DNA from: Chloroflexota bacterium
GTDB taxonomy: Bacteria > Chloroflexota > Anaerolineae > Anaerolineales > Anaerolineaceae
Reading direction: 5' to 3'
DNA: 64,000 bases
NCBI GenBank assembly: GCA_016838895.1
Contig: JAEKNU010000003.1
Coordinates: 92,707 to 156,706 of the forward strand
The notes under the pieces were generated by a model. The model had not been told where the DNA came from. It did not search any database and saw only the letters and a list, made by a program, of their open reading frames with translations. Within the stretch, counting starts at the first letter, position 1. Each line of letters opens with the position of its first letter. Made by a program: the position numbers and the translations under genes. Below, one piece after another: positions 7,933 through 16,989 of this stretch.

Positions 7933-7972
7933 TATCCAACCAATTCAAATTTTTTCGGTTGGATATTATTTT
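7933..7972 (+). terminator. Probable terminator after the HDOD gene
   Basis: TATCCAACC / GGTTGGATA stem, 15-nt loop, followed by TTATTTTG. The T-run is interrupted. Confidence 0.6.
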
Positions 7973-8015
7973 GAAATTCAGAATTAGCAAACTCGAAAAG
8001 TCATTATTACAACCT

Positions 8016-8040
8016 GCAACCTTCTGCTTTTCTTATCGTA
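8016..8040 (+). promoter_or_regulatory. Candidate ECF-type autoregulated promoter
   Basis: GCAACC (8016-8021), 15-bp spacer, CGTA (8037-8040), 33 bp before the sigma start. This has the AAC / CGT shape common to ECF sigma promoters and would let the sigma factor drive its own operon. Inference from pattern only. Confidence 0.35.
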
Positions 8041-8073
8041 TATATAAATGAAAAAGAAACTCAGGAGAACTTT

Positions 8074-8670
8074 GTGATTAACCTTGAAGCAGAACAGCTC
8101 ACTTTAGCCCTGCAAGGGGATGAAGAAGCTTTCGGTGAAGTAGTTGAAACCTTTCAGAACCCTGTGTATAACCTGTGTTACCGTATGTTAGGAAACGCAC
8201 AGGAGGCTGAAGACGCAGCTCAAGAAACATTCTGGAGAGCTTATCAAGCACTTAACCGATACGACCAAAACCGTTCTTTCGCAACCTGGCTGCTTTCCAT
8301 TGCAGCCCATTATTGCATTGATCAACAACGAAAGCGGAAATTGCCCAGCTTTTCCATCGAATTATTACCTGAAGGGAATGTGGCGGGCAAAATCGACACA
8401 CCGGAGAAAACATATTTTCTGACTGAAGAGGAACGTCACTTGCATCTGATGCTGAATGAACTTAATCCTGAGGATAAAGCAGCCATCGTATTACGTTATT
8501 GGTACGATTTTTCAGAAAAGGAGATAAGTCAAACCTTAAAATTATCTATTAGTGCAGTAAAAAGTAGGTTACATCGCTCTAGGAAAAAACTAGCACAAAT
8601 CATTTCCGAAAACGAGCAAAGCCACTCCTATCAGAAAAGGAGGAAAAATAATGAGTCACCAGCCTTTTGA
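8074..8670 (+). CDS. ECF-subfamily RNA polymerase sigma factor
   Basis: 198 residues. Region 2 spans about 25-95: NPVYNLCYRMLGNAQEAEDAAQ, then RSFATWLLSIAAHYCID. Region 4 spans about 125-175: LNPEDKAAIVLRYWYDFS followed by the HTH EISQTLKLSISAVKSRLHR. There is no region 1 or 3, as in ECF sigma-70 proteins. GTG start with AGGAG 7 nt upstream. Its end overlaps the anti-sigma gene by 20 nt, a usual sign of coupled synthesis of a sigma factor and its inhibitor. The third gene of the operon suggests an envelope stimulus. Confidence 0.93.
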   Translation: MINLEAEQLTLALQGDEEAFGEVVETFQNPVYNLCYRMLGNAQEAEDAAQETFWRAYQALNRYDQNRSFATWLLSIAAHYCIDQQRKRKLPSFSIELLPEGNVAGKIDTPEKTYFLTEEERHLHLMLNELNPEDKAAIVLRYWYDFSEKEISQTLKLSISAVKSRLHRSRKKLAQIISENEQSHSYQKRRKNNESPAF

Positions 8671-9202
8671 ACAATGGATCCTTGATGATAGCCAACCTCT
8701 TTCAACAGAGGAGAATTCTTTGCTTAATAATCATATTGGGCAATGCTCTGATTGTTCCCAACTCCAAGAACAATGGAATCATGTTGAAGAGATGCTTATC
8801 CAGGCCCCCGTCAAACATGCGCCGGAAGGCTTCACTGCCCGTTGGCAACAAACCTTCCTTGCCAAAAAAGCTACTCAGCAAAAATTGAATGGAAAAAGAT
8901 TCATTCACTTCCTAATCTTTGGTTCATTTACTTCATTACTGATGTATTTGAGCCTTTCCATTCTCAGCGGTTCACCCGCAAGATTTATTATGAGTTTCCT
9001 GCGTAGCAGCTCTGTTTTGGCATTGCGCATATCAAAATTAAATATGCTTTACCATTCGATCCAGTCCTATCTCCCGCCCGCTATTCCAATTATTCTGTTG
9101 ATACTCCTTTCTTGCAGTTTGATCCTAATGTTATCCATTTGGGGAATAACATTCTGGAAATATTCAATTAAAGGAGTTATCCTAAATGAAGATTATCAAT
9201 AA
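8651..9202 (+). CDS. Zinc-finger anti-sigma factor, membrane-anchored
   Basis: 183 residues. The N-terminal cytoplasmic part holds the H-x3-C-x2-C motif (HIGQCSDC) of zinc-containing anti-sigma domains. This part would hold the ECF sigma factor encoded just upstream. Two hydrophobic segments follow: FIHFLIFGSFTSLLMYLSLSI near 85-105 and AIPIILLILLSCSLILMLSIW near 140-165. AAAGGAGG precedes the ATG. The stop overlaps the next gene by 17 nt, so the three genes form one unit. Confidence 0.85.
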   Translation: MSHQPFEQWILDDSQPLSTEENSLLNNHIGQCSDCSQLQEQWNHVEEMLIQAPVKHAPEGFTARWQQTFLAKKATQQKLNGKRFIHFLIFGSFTSLLMYLSLSILSGSPARFIMSFLRSSSVLALRISKLNMLYHSIQSYLPPAIPIILLILLSCSLILMLSIWGITFWKYSIKGVILNEDYQ

Positions 9203-10409
9203 AATTTTTCTATTTATTAGCGTACTTTGCATATTAAGTTTGGGTTTCTCATCAACGGTATATGCCTCAGTTCAACAAAATACAACGCAACCAGACGGCA
9301 TTATTGTTGGTGACTATACCCTAAGAAGCGGAGATACTAATCAGGGAGACATCATCATCATTGGCGGAAAAATCATCATTGAAGATGGTGCTGTAATATA
9401 TGGCAGCCTTGCAACAATTGGAGGCGATGCATTTGTTGATGGGGATATCACTGGCGATGTGGTTTGTGTTTGTGGATCTTGTGAAATAGGCGATACAGCG
9501 ACAATTAATGGTGATCTGGTCGTCGTTGGCTCATTGTTAGAATTATCTAATAATGCCACAATTATTGGTGAGCATATTTTTGTGCTCAATGATTCTGTAA
9601 ATATCCCTGCAATCGTGATTACAGATAATTTCAATGGTATTCCGGACATACCCGATGTACCTGATATGCCCGATATGCCTGACATGCCTGACATGCCCGA
9701 TATGCCCGACATGCCTGACATGCCTGACATGCCTGACATGCCGATTATGCCTGATGTACCCGACATGCCCGACGTTCTTGTTAGGCCTGATATACCATTT
9801 TCAACAACACCCGGTATTCAATTCCTTAAGGATTTATTCTCAACAGTCTTTATGGTACTTGCTGTTGCAGCAATGGGCTTACTCATAGGTGTGCTCTTTC
9901 CAAAACACCTAAAGAAAACCGCCAATACCATTGTAAATGAGCCTGTAAAATCTGGTGTACTGGGATTGTTAACGGTTAGTGTTGCTCCAATTGCACTTGG
10001 TATTCTGGCCATAACAATAATATTGGCACCTATCAGCTTAATATTATTATTTGCACTGGGTGCACTCATGTTCTATGGCTGGGTGGCAGTTGGTTATGAA
10101 ATTGGTGTACGCATTGCCAATGCAATGAATGGTAAATGGGAACCCTCAATCTTAGCAGGTATCGGTACATTAGCACTTTCTACAATCGCAGCTATGATCT
10201 GTATGATTCCATGCATTGGTTTCCTCTTTTACCCCATCGTTATTTTTATTGGCTTAGGTGGTGTGTTTATCAGTCAATTTGGTAACAGGGAAGTAAAAAC
10301 AGTACAAACAGATATTGCCCCTGTTGAACTACCCGAAAACATCAACGATGCGGAAAATACTGAGGAAACTTCTCAGTCTGACAAACCCGAGAAGGAAGAT
10401 GAGGAATAA
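9186..10409 (+). CDS. Bactofilin-like polymer-forming protein with PDM repeat and C-terminal membrane domain
   Basis: 407 residues in four parts. A signal peptide (KIFLFISVLCILSLGFSSTVYA) comes first. Then follows a right-handed beta-helix-like repeat (GDIIIIGGKIIIEDGAVIYG, GDITGDVVCVCGSCEIGD), as in bactofilins and other polymer-forming domains. Next is a run of 15 Pro-Asp-x triplets, mostly PDM. Last is a C-terminal region with about four membrane segments (VFMVLAVAAMGLLIGVLF and onward) and a short acidic tail. It is probably secreted, with the helix outside and the PDM stalk next to the membrane. As last gene of the ECF operon it is likely an envelope-stress structural target; that is inference. 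Confidence 0.8.
   Translation: MKIINKIFLFISVLCILSLGFSSTVYASVQQNTTQPDGIIVGDYTLRSGDTNQGDIIIIGGKIIIEDGAVIYGSLATIGGDAFVDGDITGDVVCVCGSCEIGDTATINGDLVVVGSLLELSNNATIIGEHIFVLNDSVNIPAIVITDNFNGIPDIPDVPDMPDMPDMPDMPDMPDMPDMPDMPDMPIMPDVPDMPDVLVRPDIPFSTTPGIQFLKDLFSTVFMVLAVAAMGLLIGVLFPKHLKKTANTIVNEPVKSGVLGLLTVSVAPIALGILAITIILAPISLILLFALGALMFYGWVAVGYEIGVRIANAMNGKWEPSILAGIGTLALSTIAAMICMIPCIGFLFYPIVIFIGLGGVFISQFGNREVKTVQTDIAPVELPENINDAENTEETSQSDKPEKEDEE
9642..9776 (+). repeat. Tandem 9-bp repeat, 15 units, encoding Pro-Asp-x
   Basis: Units of the type CCTGACATG or CCCGATATG translate as PDI-PDV-(PDM)x9-PIM-PDV-PDM-PDV. Gain or loss of units keeps frame. The unit sequences vary mainly at third positions. Confidence 0.9.
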
Positions 10410-10424
10410 AAACGAATAAAAATT

Positions 10425-10464
10425 AAAAAAAAGATGGCTATTGATATCAGCCATCTTTTTTTTT
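10425..10464. terminator. Bidirectional terminator between the bactofilin-like gene and nadD
   Basis: AAAAAAAAGATGGCT / AGCCATCTTTTTTTTT around a 9-nt loop; A and T runs on both sides. Confidence 0.9.
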
Positions 10465-11059
10465 ATTGATAATATTTTTTTTCTTCGATCAGGTCAAATT
10501 CAGCATCCGGCAGAAAAAAACGATACGTTCTTCCTTCCTGTATTCGCTCCCGGATATCACTCGATGAAATATCCACTAAAGGTGTTTTAAACCAATGTAT
10601 CTTTTTTTCAATATCCTGATATTGCTCAAAAAGCGAAGTGACAATCGTTTCAATACCTGGTCGTCGCATGACCCCCAAGCCATCACACAATTCAAGAAAC
10701 AATTCAGATTTATACCATAAAGGTAAATCTCGCAATGAATCCTGCCCCATCAAAAAAAAGATTTCAGCATCAGGGTACATTTCTTTTACAATATCCACCG
10801 TATCTACTGAATAATGTGGGCCTGGTCGATCAATCTCAAGTGTTGACAGTTCAAATTGCGGTACATCCCGAATCGCCATCTTCGTTAGTGATAATCGCTG
10901 TTCAAGATTATGCACTTCGTTGATGGCTTTATGTGGCGGGATAGCGGTTACCATCCATAAAAGTTTATCTAACTGTAATTGTTCTAGTGCCTCACTGGCC
11001 AAAATCAAGTGTCCGAGATGAGGTGGATCAAAGGTACCGCCAAATATGCCAATGCGCAT
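10463..11059 (-). CDS. nadD: Nicotinate-nucleotide adenylyltransferase
   Basis: Transfers AMP from ATP to nicotinate mononucleotide, the next-to-last step of NAD synthesis. 198 residues. GGTFDPPHLGH at 7-17 is the nucleotidyltransferase H-x-G-H signature, and SSSDIRERIQEG near the C-terminus is the second ATP-binding motif. I prefer ATG 11059 (MRIGIFGG) to the TTG at 11071: family members start with M-(K/R)-I-G-(I/L)-F-G-G, and a GGGAATAAAC stretch precedes it. The start lies 2 nt after the obg stop, last gene of argS-obg-nadD. Confidence 0.95.
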   Translation of the reverse strand: MRIGIFGGTFDPPHLGHLILASEALEQLQLDKLLWMVTAIPPHKAINEVHNLEQRLSLTKMAIRDVPQFELSTLEIDRPGPHYSVDTVDIVKEMYPDAEIFFLMGQDSLRDLPLWYKSELFLELCDGLGVMRRPGIETIVTSLFEQYQDIEKKIHWFKTPLVDISSSDIRERIQEGRTYRFFLPDAEFDLIEEKKYYQ

Positions 11060-11061
11060 GT

Positions 11062-12321
11062 TTATTCCCAATACTCCAACTCATATTCGCCAACAAATAC
11101 GGTTTCGCCAAATTTAGCCCCAGCAGATTCTAATGCAGTATCAACGCCGATGGTTTCCATAATACGTTGAAAACGCCGCACAGAAGCATGATGCTCCCAA
11201 TACGTCATTGCCGCCGCGCGTTCAATTGATTTTCCACGCACAAGCCACCCATCTTCTACTTTCTCAACTGTAAATTCTCGCGGATCTGATTCCGGACGGT
11301 AAACCGGTATCTCTTCGGCAATCTCTTCACCAACATATGCCTGAACCAATTCCATAATTTTCCACAATAATGGTTTAATTTCTTCATGGGTAACCGTTGA
11401 AATCGGGTGTATTTCATAACCCTTTTTTTCTATCGCAGATTTAATATCAGGCCAGCGTTCCTGCACATCCGGCAAATCCATTTTGTTAAAAGCCACTATT
11501 TGCGTCTTTGAGGCCAGCTTCTCATCAAAGAGGGCTAATTCACTGTTAATCTGTGAAAAATCGGCTAGAGGGTCTTCTGATAAGCCATCAAGCATATGAA
11601 TAATGACTTTGGTACGCTGAATATGTCGCAGGAAGGAATCTCCCAAACCGACACCCTGATGAGCACCCTCCACCAGGCCAGGGATATCAGCAGCGACCAA
11701 TTGATGATCAATATCAAGATTTGCCACACCTAAATTTGGCTCCAATGTAGTAAAAGGGTAATTCGCAATCTTTGGTTTGGCATTGGATATTGTGGCCAGA
11801 AAACTGGATTTTCCAGCATTTGGTACACCAACAATACCAACATCAGCGATTAATTTCAATTCAAGACGCAGAGATTTTTCCTCACCGGGTTCACCCTTCT
11901 CACCGACATGCGGTACCTGATTTCTGGATGTTGCAAAATGGTGATTTCCTCTGCCACCTCTGCCCCCCTTGCAGATCACAAATTGTTGACCATCTTGAGT
12001 TAGATCACCCAATATTTGATTGCTCTCTTGTTCATATACAAGAGTCCCTGGCGGAACTTTTATAATCAAAGGAGAAGCAGATTTTCCAGTGCTCTTTTGT
12101 TTACTGCCATTTTTGCCATTATCAGCGATAAACTTGGTCTTAAAATGAAATGGATTTAATGTATTTAAGTGATGCGTTACCTCAATGATCACATCACCAC
12201 CACGTCCACCATCTCCACCATCCGGACCTCCGCGTGGTACATATTTTTCACGCCGGAAATGGATAGCACCGTTTCCGCCGGTACCGGATTGCACATATAT
12301 TTCTACTTCATCAATAAACAT
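11062..12321 (-). CDS. obgE: Obg family GTPase (ribosome assembly / stress)
   Basis: 419 residues. The N-terminal Gly-rich Obg fold (EIYVQSGTGGNGAIHFRREK, GGPDGGDGGRGGDV) comes first. The GTPase domain has GVPNAGKSS near 167, DIPGLVEGA and NKMD. A C-terminal OCT domain (PVYRPE, then FTVEKVEDGWLVRGKSIERA) marks the Gram-positive/Chloroflexi long form. Obg binds the 50S subunit and helps its maturation. It sits 18 nt after argS and 2 nt before nadD, so all three are probably cotranscribed. Confidence 0.96.
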   Translation of the reverse strand: MFIDEVEIYVQSGTGGNGAIHFRREKYVPRGGPDGGDGGRGGDVIIEVTHHLNTLNPFHFKTKFIADNGKNGSKQKSTGKSASPLIIKVPPGTLVYEQESNQILGDLTQDGQQFVICKGGRGGRGNHHFATSRNQVPHVGEKGEPGEEKSLRLELKLIADVGIVGVPNAGKSSFLATISNAKPKIANYPFTTLEPNLGVANLDIDHQLVAADIPGLVEGAHQGVGLGDSFLRHIQRTKVIIHMLDGLSEDPLADFSQINSELALFDEKLASKTQIVAFNKMDLPDVQERWPDIKSAIEKKGYEIHPISTVTHEEIKPLLWKIMELVQAYVGEEIAEEIPVYRPESDPREFTVEKVEDGWLVRGKSIERAAAMTYWEHHASVRRFQRIMETIGVDTALESAGAKFGETVFVGEYELEYWE

Positions 12322-12339
12322 AAGATTCCTTTTGAACGC

Positions 12340-14097
12340 TTACATCACGTTCGGTGCTTCAATCCCTAAAACAGCAAGCGCATTCTCTATTGCCTGGCGT
12401 GTTGCGGCAACAATGCGTAACCGCAAATCACGGATTTCCGGTTCTGCTTTCAGTACCGGACAATTCCTGTAAAATGAATTAAACAAGCTGGCTAATTCAT
12501 AAGCATGGGTTGAAAGATACAATGGATGATAATCATTTGCAGCTCGCTGTACTTCCATTGGGAATCGAGTAATGCAATCAATTAATTCAACTTCTTCAGT
12601 CGTTAATTCATAGGATAACGGTATTGCCGCTGGAATTTGACCATCCGTTTTGCGTAAAATACTATTTGCCCGCACATAGGCATATTGAATATAAGGCGCT
12701 GCCTGACCATTGATATCCAGCGCGGATTTCCAATCAAAAGTAACTATTTTCGTATTATCCCGCGACAACATTGAATAACGAATACCGCCCAATGCAACAG
12801 CCTGTGCCACTTTTCTTTTCTCTTCCGCAGATAATTCAGGATTTTTTTCTTCCACAATATTCATGGCTTGCGATGTTGCCTGCTCTATCAAATCTTCCAG
12901 TAAGACAACCGTGCCATCACGTGAGGACATGGTTACATTGCCGGGTAAATTGACAATCTCATAGGCCAAATGGAACAAATTCTTTGCCCATTCATAGCCC
13001 ATTAACTCCAGCGTTTTGAAAATCTGCTGCATATATAGGGATTGCCGAACATCAATGACATAAACGGATTTATCCAGTTTGTATTCTTCAATTTTATTAA
13101 TTGCCAAAGGCAAATCTTTAGTAGCGTACAAAGACGTACCATCAGAGCGGAGAATTACGAGTACACGATATTTCTCTTTTTCGCCGAGAAGTTCGTCTAA
13201 TGGAATGATCACCGCCCCATCCGGACGTTCATCCCGGGCGATTTTTTTCTTAATCAGGGTGTCAACAATATCCTTGCCGGAATCTTCCACTTCACTTTCA
13301 TAGTAAACATGATCAAACTTGACGCCCAATAATTCATAGACTTGATCGAAGCCTTTCATGGACCAATCGCGTGTCTTTTTCCAAAGTGCCACAATTTCTT
13401 CATCCCGCTGATCCCAACGAGAAAACAACGCTCGCACTTCTTTCTCTACTTCAGGATCATGGGAATAGTATTGATCTGCTTCTGAGTAAATGCTTCCCAT
13501 CCATTGTGTGATATTTTCTGTGGGCTCTTCGCCATTATGATGTTTCAGATAATTCCACATCCATTTAATAACGTGCAGCCCAATATCCCCAATGTAATTG
13601 GATCGAATAACATCATATCCTGCGAAATCCAAAATATTGCAAACTGCGGAACCTAATATTACATTTCGCAAATGCCCAACATGGAAAGCCTTATGGGTAT
13701 TGGGTTGGGAATACTCAACCATAACGCGTTGATTTTTATCTTCACCATGTCCAAACAGCTTTCCTTCTTCAAGGACTGTATCAATAACCCGACCAACATA
13801 TTCAGTGGTTGAGAAGTAACAATTCAAATATCCGCGTACTGCTTCAAATTGTTCAAATCCGGGAAATGTTCCAATTTTTTTTGCCACTGCCTCAGCATGT
13901 TCCTGTGCTCGCTGAGGTACAATAACTTTTTTCCCGGTTTTGGCTTCAGTAGAAGCCAACTGAAAGAAGGATGTGGAAATACCCCAATGACCACTGAAAG
14001 GAATACCCTTCCATTGGAAATCAATCTCCGGCAAATCATTTTCCCGGCAGTATTCATAAATAATCGACACAATCGAATCTTGATCTTTTTTAAACAT
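12340..14097 (-). CDS. argS: Arginyl-tRNA synthetase
   Basis: Class I aminoacyl-tRNA synthetase, 585 residues. The N-terminal Arg-tRNA additional domain is followed by the HIGH motif as HVGH (HKAFHVGHLRN, about residue 135-145). A KMSKS-type loop is represented by VTMSSRDGTVV, and the C-terminal DALR anticodon-binding region ends the protein. Many bacterial ArgRS lack a canonical KMSKS lysine pattern, so this is not a defect. AGGA precedes ATG 14097 by 8 nt. Confidence 0.95.
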   Translation of the reverse strand: MFKKDQDSIVSIIYEYCRENDLPEIDFQWKGIPFSGHWGISTSFFQLASTEAKTGKKVIVPQRAQEHAEAVAKKIGTFPGFEQFEAVRGYLNCYFSTTEYVGRVIDTVLEEGKLFGHGEDKNQRVMVEYSQPNTHKAFHVGHLRNVILGSAVCNILDFAGYDVIRSNYIGDIGLHVIKWMWNYLKHHNGEEPTENITQWMGSIYSEADQYYSHDPEVEKEVRALFSRWDQRDEEIVALWKKTRDWSMKGFDQVYELLGVKFDHVYYESEVEDSGKDIVDTLIKKKIARDERPDGAVIIPLDELLGEKEKYRVLVILRSDGTSLYATKDLPLAINKIEEYKLDKSVYVIDVRQSLYMQQIFKTLELMGYEWAKNLFHLAYEIVNLPGNVTMSSRDGTVVLLEDLIEQATSQAMNIVEEKNPELSAEEKRKVAQAVALGGIRYSMLSRDNTKIVTFDWKSALDINGQAAPYIQYAYVRANSILRKTDGQIPAAIPLSYELTTEEVELIDCITRFPMEVQRAANDYHPLYLSTHAYELASLFNSFYRNCPVLKAEPEIRDLRLRIVAATRQAIENALAVLGIEAPNVM

Positions 14098-14167
14098 AGG
14101 TTGATTCCTGACAAAGAGATATTAATTTTCCGATCGGATTATAACACAGGCACATGAAGTCCCCAAA

Positions 14168-14194
14168 CGCAAAAGCGGGAGTAACCTCCCGCTC
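14168..14194 (-). terminator. Terminator after rpsT
   Basis: Minus strand: AGCGGGAG / CTCCCGCT with loop GTTA, followed by TTTGCG. It separates rpsT from argS. Confidence 0.75.
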
Positions 14195-14249
14195 AAGACA
14201 ATCTATTTGCTACGCCTTTCCGGTAAAAACTGTCCACTAATCGAAAGGA

Positions 14250-14510
14250 TTAGAGGGCAGCGATTTTCTTCATTAACCGGCTTTTTCTGCGTGCGGCGTT
14301 GTTTTTGTGCAAAATACCTTTCTGGGCTGCAGTATCGAGCGCTCTGATCGCTCGCATTGTTGATTCAACAGCAGCTTCTTTTTCACCACTTTCAATGGCG
14401 ACGCGAGCTTTTGCTACAAAAGTACGGGCTGAACCACGATATACGCGGTTACGCAGACGTTTTTTCTCATTCTGTTTATTACGCTTAATAGCAGACTTGA
14501 TGTTTGCCAA
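14250..14510 (-). CDS. rpsT: Ribosomal protein S20
   Basis: 86-residue basic helical protein of the 30S subunit. The universal start ANIKSAIKRNKQNEKKRLRN follows directly after a TTG codon at 14510, and GGAGG lies 5-6 nt upstream. The ORF track's ATG at 14570 would add 20 residues coded by promoter DNA and is rejected. The C-terminal HKNNAARRKSRL is typical. Rare TTG starts are common for S20, where initiation strength is used for autogenous control in Escherichia coli. It has its own promoter and terminator, so it is monocistronic. Confidence 0.95.
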   Translation of the reverse strand: MANIKSAIKRNKQNEKKRLRNRVYRGSARTFVAKARVAIESGEKEAAVESTMRAIRALDTAAQKGILHKNNAARRKSRLMKKIAAL

Positions 14511-14549
14511 AATTTCCTCCGTTAAAGAACACAAAAATAATTGATGTGT

Positions 14550-14578
14550 ATTGTACTTGATGGCGTGCAATTTGTCCA
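14550..14578 (-). promoter_or_regulatory. Promoter of rpsT
   Basis: Minus strand: TGGACA (14578-14573), 17-bp spacer, TACAAT (14555-14550), about 40 bp before the TTG start. Confidence 0.7.
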
Positions 14579-14624
14579 GTTAATCAACGAGTAGCCATCT
14601 TATCCAATATCACAAGCAAACCAT

Positions 14625-15800
14625 CTACTTGTCCTGTAAGGCAGCCACGCCTGGCAGCATTTTGCCTTCCAGCATTTCCAGGGAAGCACCGCCCCCCGTT
14701 GAGATATGGGTAATCTTATCCGCCAACCCGGATTGATTAACTGCCGCCACAGACTCACCGCCGCCAATAATACTGACAGCACTGCTTTCAGCGATTGCGG
14801 TTGCCACACCAAAGGTACCTTTGGCAAAGGCTGCAAATTCAAACACACCCATCGGCCCATTCCAAACCACAGTTTTTGCATCTTTCAAAAGAGCAGCGTA
14901 ACTTTTAACCGTATCTGGGCCAATATCCAGCATGCGCCACCCAGCAGGTACATTCCCGGCAGGTAAAGTCTGGCTTTTTGCTCCAGCATCAAACTGATCG
15001 GCCAGGACCATATCTACAGGTAATTTGATTTTGTCAGCATCTTGTGCCATCAGATCTTTTGCCAATGCTACAGATTCTTCCTCAACCAGTGAATCGGCCA
15101 TATCAAAACCCTGGGCTTTTAAGAATGTATTGGCCATACCGCCACCAATCAGGATCGCATCGGCTTTACTCAGTAAATTTTGAATGACACCAATTTTGTC
15201 ACTAATTTTTGCGCCGCCCAAAATAGCTATGAACGGACGTTCTGGCTCAGCAACAGCCTGACCCAGATATTGGATTTCTTTTTCCAGCAAGAAACCGGCT
15301 GCTGCAGGCAAATATTCGGTTACACCAGCATTGGAGGCATGCGCCCGATGAGCCGTACCGAAAGCATCATTGATAAATACATCAGCCAACGAAGCTAATT
15401 TTTTGGCCATATCCAAATCGTTTTTGGTTTCACCAGCATGGAAACGGGTGTTTTCCAAAACTAAAATCTCGCCTGCTTTTAAAGCAAATGCCTTTTCTGT
15501 CGCCTGAGCACCAATGCAATCATCTGCAAATTGAACATCTTTTTTCAATAAATCGCCCAAGTAGGCAGCTACAGGGCGCAAAGAATATTGTTCCTCTGGT
15601 GTACCCTTAGGACGACCAAGGTGAGAACACAAAATGACTGCAGCCTGATTTTCCAGTAGGTACTGGATGGTTGGTAAAGCTGCTTTAATACGGGTATCAT
15701 CTTTCACCTGACCGTCTTTAATTGGTACATTGAAATCGACCCGAACAAGAACTTTCTTTTGTTTTACATCAACATCGCGAACTGTTTTTTTCTGAAACAT
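14625..15800 (-). CDS. pgk: Phosphoglycerate kinase
   Basis: Converts 1,3-bisphosphoglycerate and ADP to 3-phosphoglycerate and ATP. 391 residues, normal for bacteria. Visible signatures: LVRVDFNVP, the SHLGRPKG substrate loop, [33 protein letters not shown] and the nucleotide-binding GGGESVAAV near the end. AGAGGG precedes the ATG. It follows gap by 85 bp with an inverted repeat in the gap, the usual gap-pgk order. Confidence 0.97.
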   Translation of the reverse strand: MFQKKTVRDVDVKQKKVLVRVDFNVPIKDGQVKDDTRIKAALPTIQYLLENQAAVILCSHLGRPKGTPEEQYSLRPVAAYLGDLLKKDVQFADDCIGAQATEKAFALKAGEILVLENTRFHAGETKNDLDMAKKLASLADVFINDAFGTAHRAHASNAGVTEYLPAAAGFLLEKEIQYLGQAVAEPERPFIAILGGAKISDKIGVIQNLLSKADAILIGGGMANTFLKAQGFDMADSLVEEESVALAKDLMAQDADKIKLPVDMVLADQFDAGAKSQTLPAGNVPAGWRMLDIGPDTVKSYAALLKDAKTVVWNGPMGVFEFAAFAKGTFGVATAIAESSAVSIIGGGESVAAVNQSGLADKITHISTGGGASLEMLEGKMLPGVAALQDK

Positions 15801-15819
15801 AATACCCTCTTATGAAATG

Positions 15820-15863
15820 AATGCGTAACCCCTCTATCTACTTGACCAGAGTGATTACGCATT
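15820..15863. repeat. Inverted repeat in the gap-pgk intercistronic region
   Basis: Perfect 9-bp arms AATGCGTAA / TTACGCATT with 26 nt between, and an inner CTCT / AGAG pairing that can extend the hairpin. No T-run follows, so an mRNA processing or stability element is more likely than a terminator. Confidence 0.6.
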
Positions 15864-15885
15864 GTAGTTCCATTTACGTCTAGGA

Positions 15886-16923
15886 TTAGAGCATTTTTGC
15901 CATTTTAGCTGCTAAATCAGCAGTACGGCAGGAATAACCCCATTCGTTATCATACCAGGTAACAATTTTGGCCATTGTACCTTCCATAACCATGGTGGAT
16001 AAACCATCAACAATGGAAGAGCGGCTGTCACCCTTGAAGTCCATGGAGACCAATGGTTCCATTGTGAAGCCAAGAATGCCTTTCAATTTACCATCGGCTG
16101 CTTCTTTGAATGCAGCATTGATAGCATCAACGGTTGCAGGCTTTTCCAATTCAACGACGAAATCCACGATGGATACAGTCGGTGTGGGAACGCGCAGTGA
16201 GAAACCGTCAAATTTACCTTTCATCTCTGGCATAACCAATGCTAATGCTTTTGCAGCACCAGTGGTCGTAGGGATGATATTCAATGCGGCAGCGCGAGCG
16301 CGGCGCATATCGGAGTGAGCAACATCCAAAATCCGCTGATCATTGGTATAAGAGTGAATTGTGGTCATCATACCATGTTTGATGGTGTACATATCATGGA
16401 TGATTTTTGCTGCAGGGGCTAAACAGTTGGTTGTGCAGGAAGCATTGGAGACAACATGATGTTTTGCATTATCATATTTATCATCATTTACGCCCAAAAC
16501 AACAGTAATATCTTCATTTTTGGCAGGAGCGGTAATAATAACTTTCTTTGCGCCACCATTTTCGATATGTGCAACTGCGCCAGCTTTGCCTGATTTTGGA
16601 TCAGGGTTTTTATCACGAAATACACCGGTTCCATCAATAACAATCTCAACACCCAGGTCTGCCCAACGTAAATTACGGGGGTCTCGCTCTGAGCTAATTT
16701 TGATATGTTTTCCATCTACAACCAGATCATTTCCGTCAACTGAGACTTCCCCCGGATAAATACCGAAGTTAGAATCATATTTAAAAAGATGTGCATTGGT
16801 GGGTGTATCAAACAAATCATTAACTGCGACAACTTCCAACTGATCGCCTACGCGTTCGTTGATTGCCTTTAATACTTGCCGGCCAATGCGGCCAAAACCA
16901 TTGATACCTACTTTGACTGTCAT
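15886..16923 (-). CDS. gap: Glyceraldehyde-3-phosphate dehydrogenase, type I
   Basis: NAD-linked oxidation of glyceraldehyde-3-phosphate. 345 residues. [13 protein letters not shown] at the start forms the dinucleotide fold; AVNDLFD keeps an acidic residue after the second strand, which favours NAD over NADP. The catalytic motif [11 protein letters not shown] lies near residue 160, and [11 protein letters not shown] near the C-terminus. ATG 16923 with AGGAGG 7 nt upstream is preferred over 16941. It lies between yvcK and pgk in one orientation. Confidence 0.97.
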   Translation of the reverse strand: MTVKVGINGFGRIGRQVLKAINERVGDQLEVVAVNDLFDTPTNAHLFKYDSNFGIYPGEVSVDGNDLVVDGKHIKISSERDPRNLRWADLGVEIVIDGTGVFRDKNPDPKSGKAGAVAHIENGGAKKVIITAPAKNEDITVVLGVNDDKYDNAKHHVVSNASCTTNCLAPAAKIIHDMYTIKHGMMTTIHSYTNDQRILDVAHSDMRRARAAALNIIPTTTGAAKALALVMPEMKGKFDGFSLRVPTPTVSIVDFVVELEKPATVDAINAAFKEAADGKLKGILGFTMEPLVSMDFKGDSRSSIVDGLSTMVMEGTMAKIVTWYDNEWGYSCRTADLAAKMAKML

Positions 16924-16989
16924 ACAAAATCCTCCTAACAACCCTGTCTTTTACCTGAATTTCAATATTTCAGGATAGGGCTGAAAATT

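Noticed and set aside
9341-9766. Minus-strand ORF coding SGM repeats
   Set aside because: It is the mirror of the PDM repeat in the bactofilin-like gene. No ribosome site, and low-complexity composition.
9642-9776. Repeat tract as a CRISPR array
   Set aside because: Contiguous 9-bp units in coding frame, without spacers.
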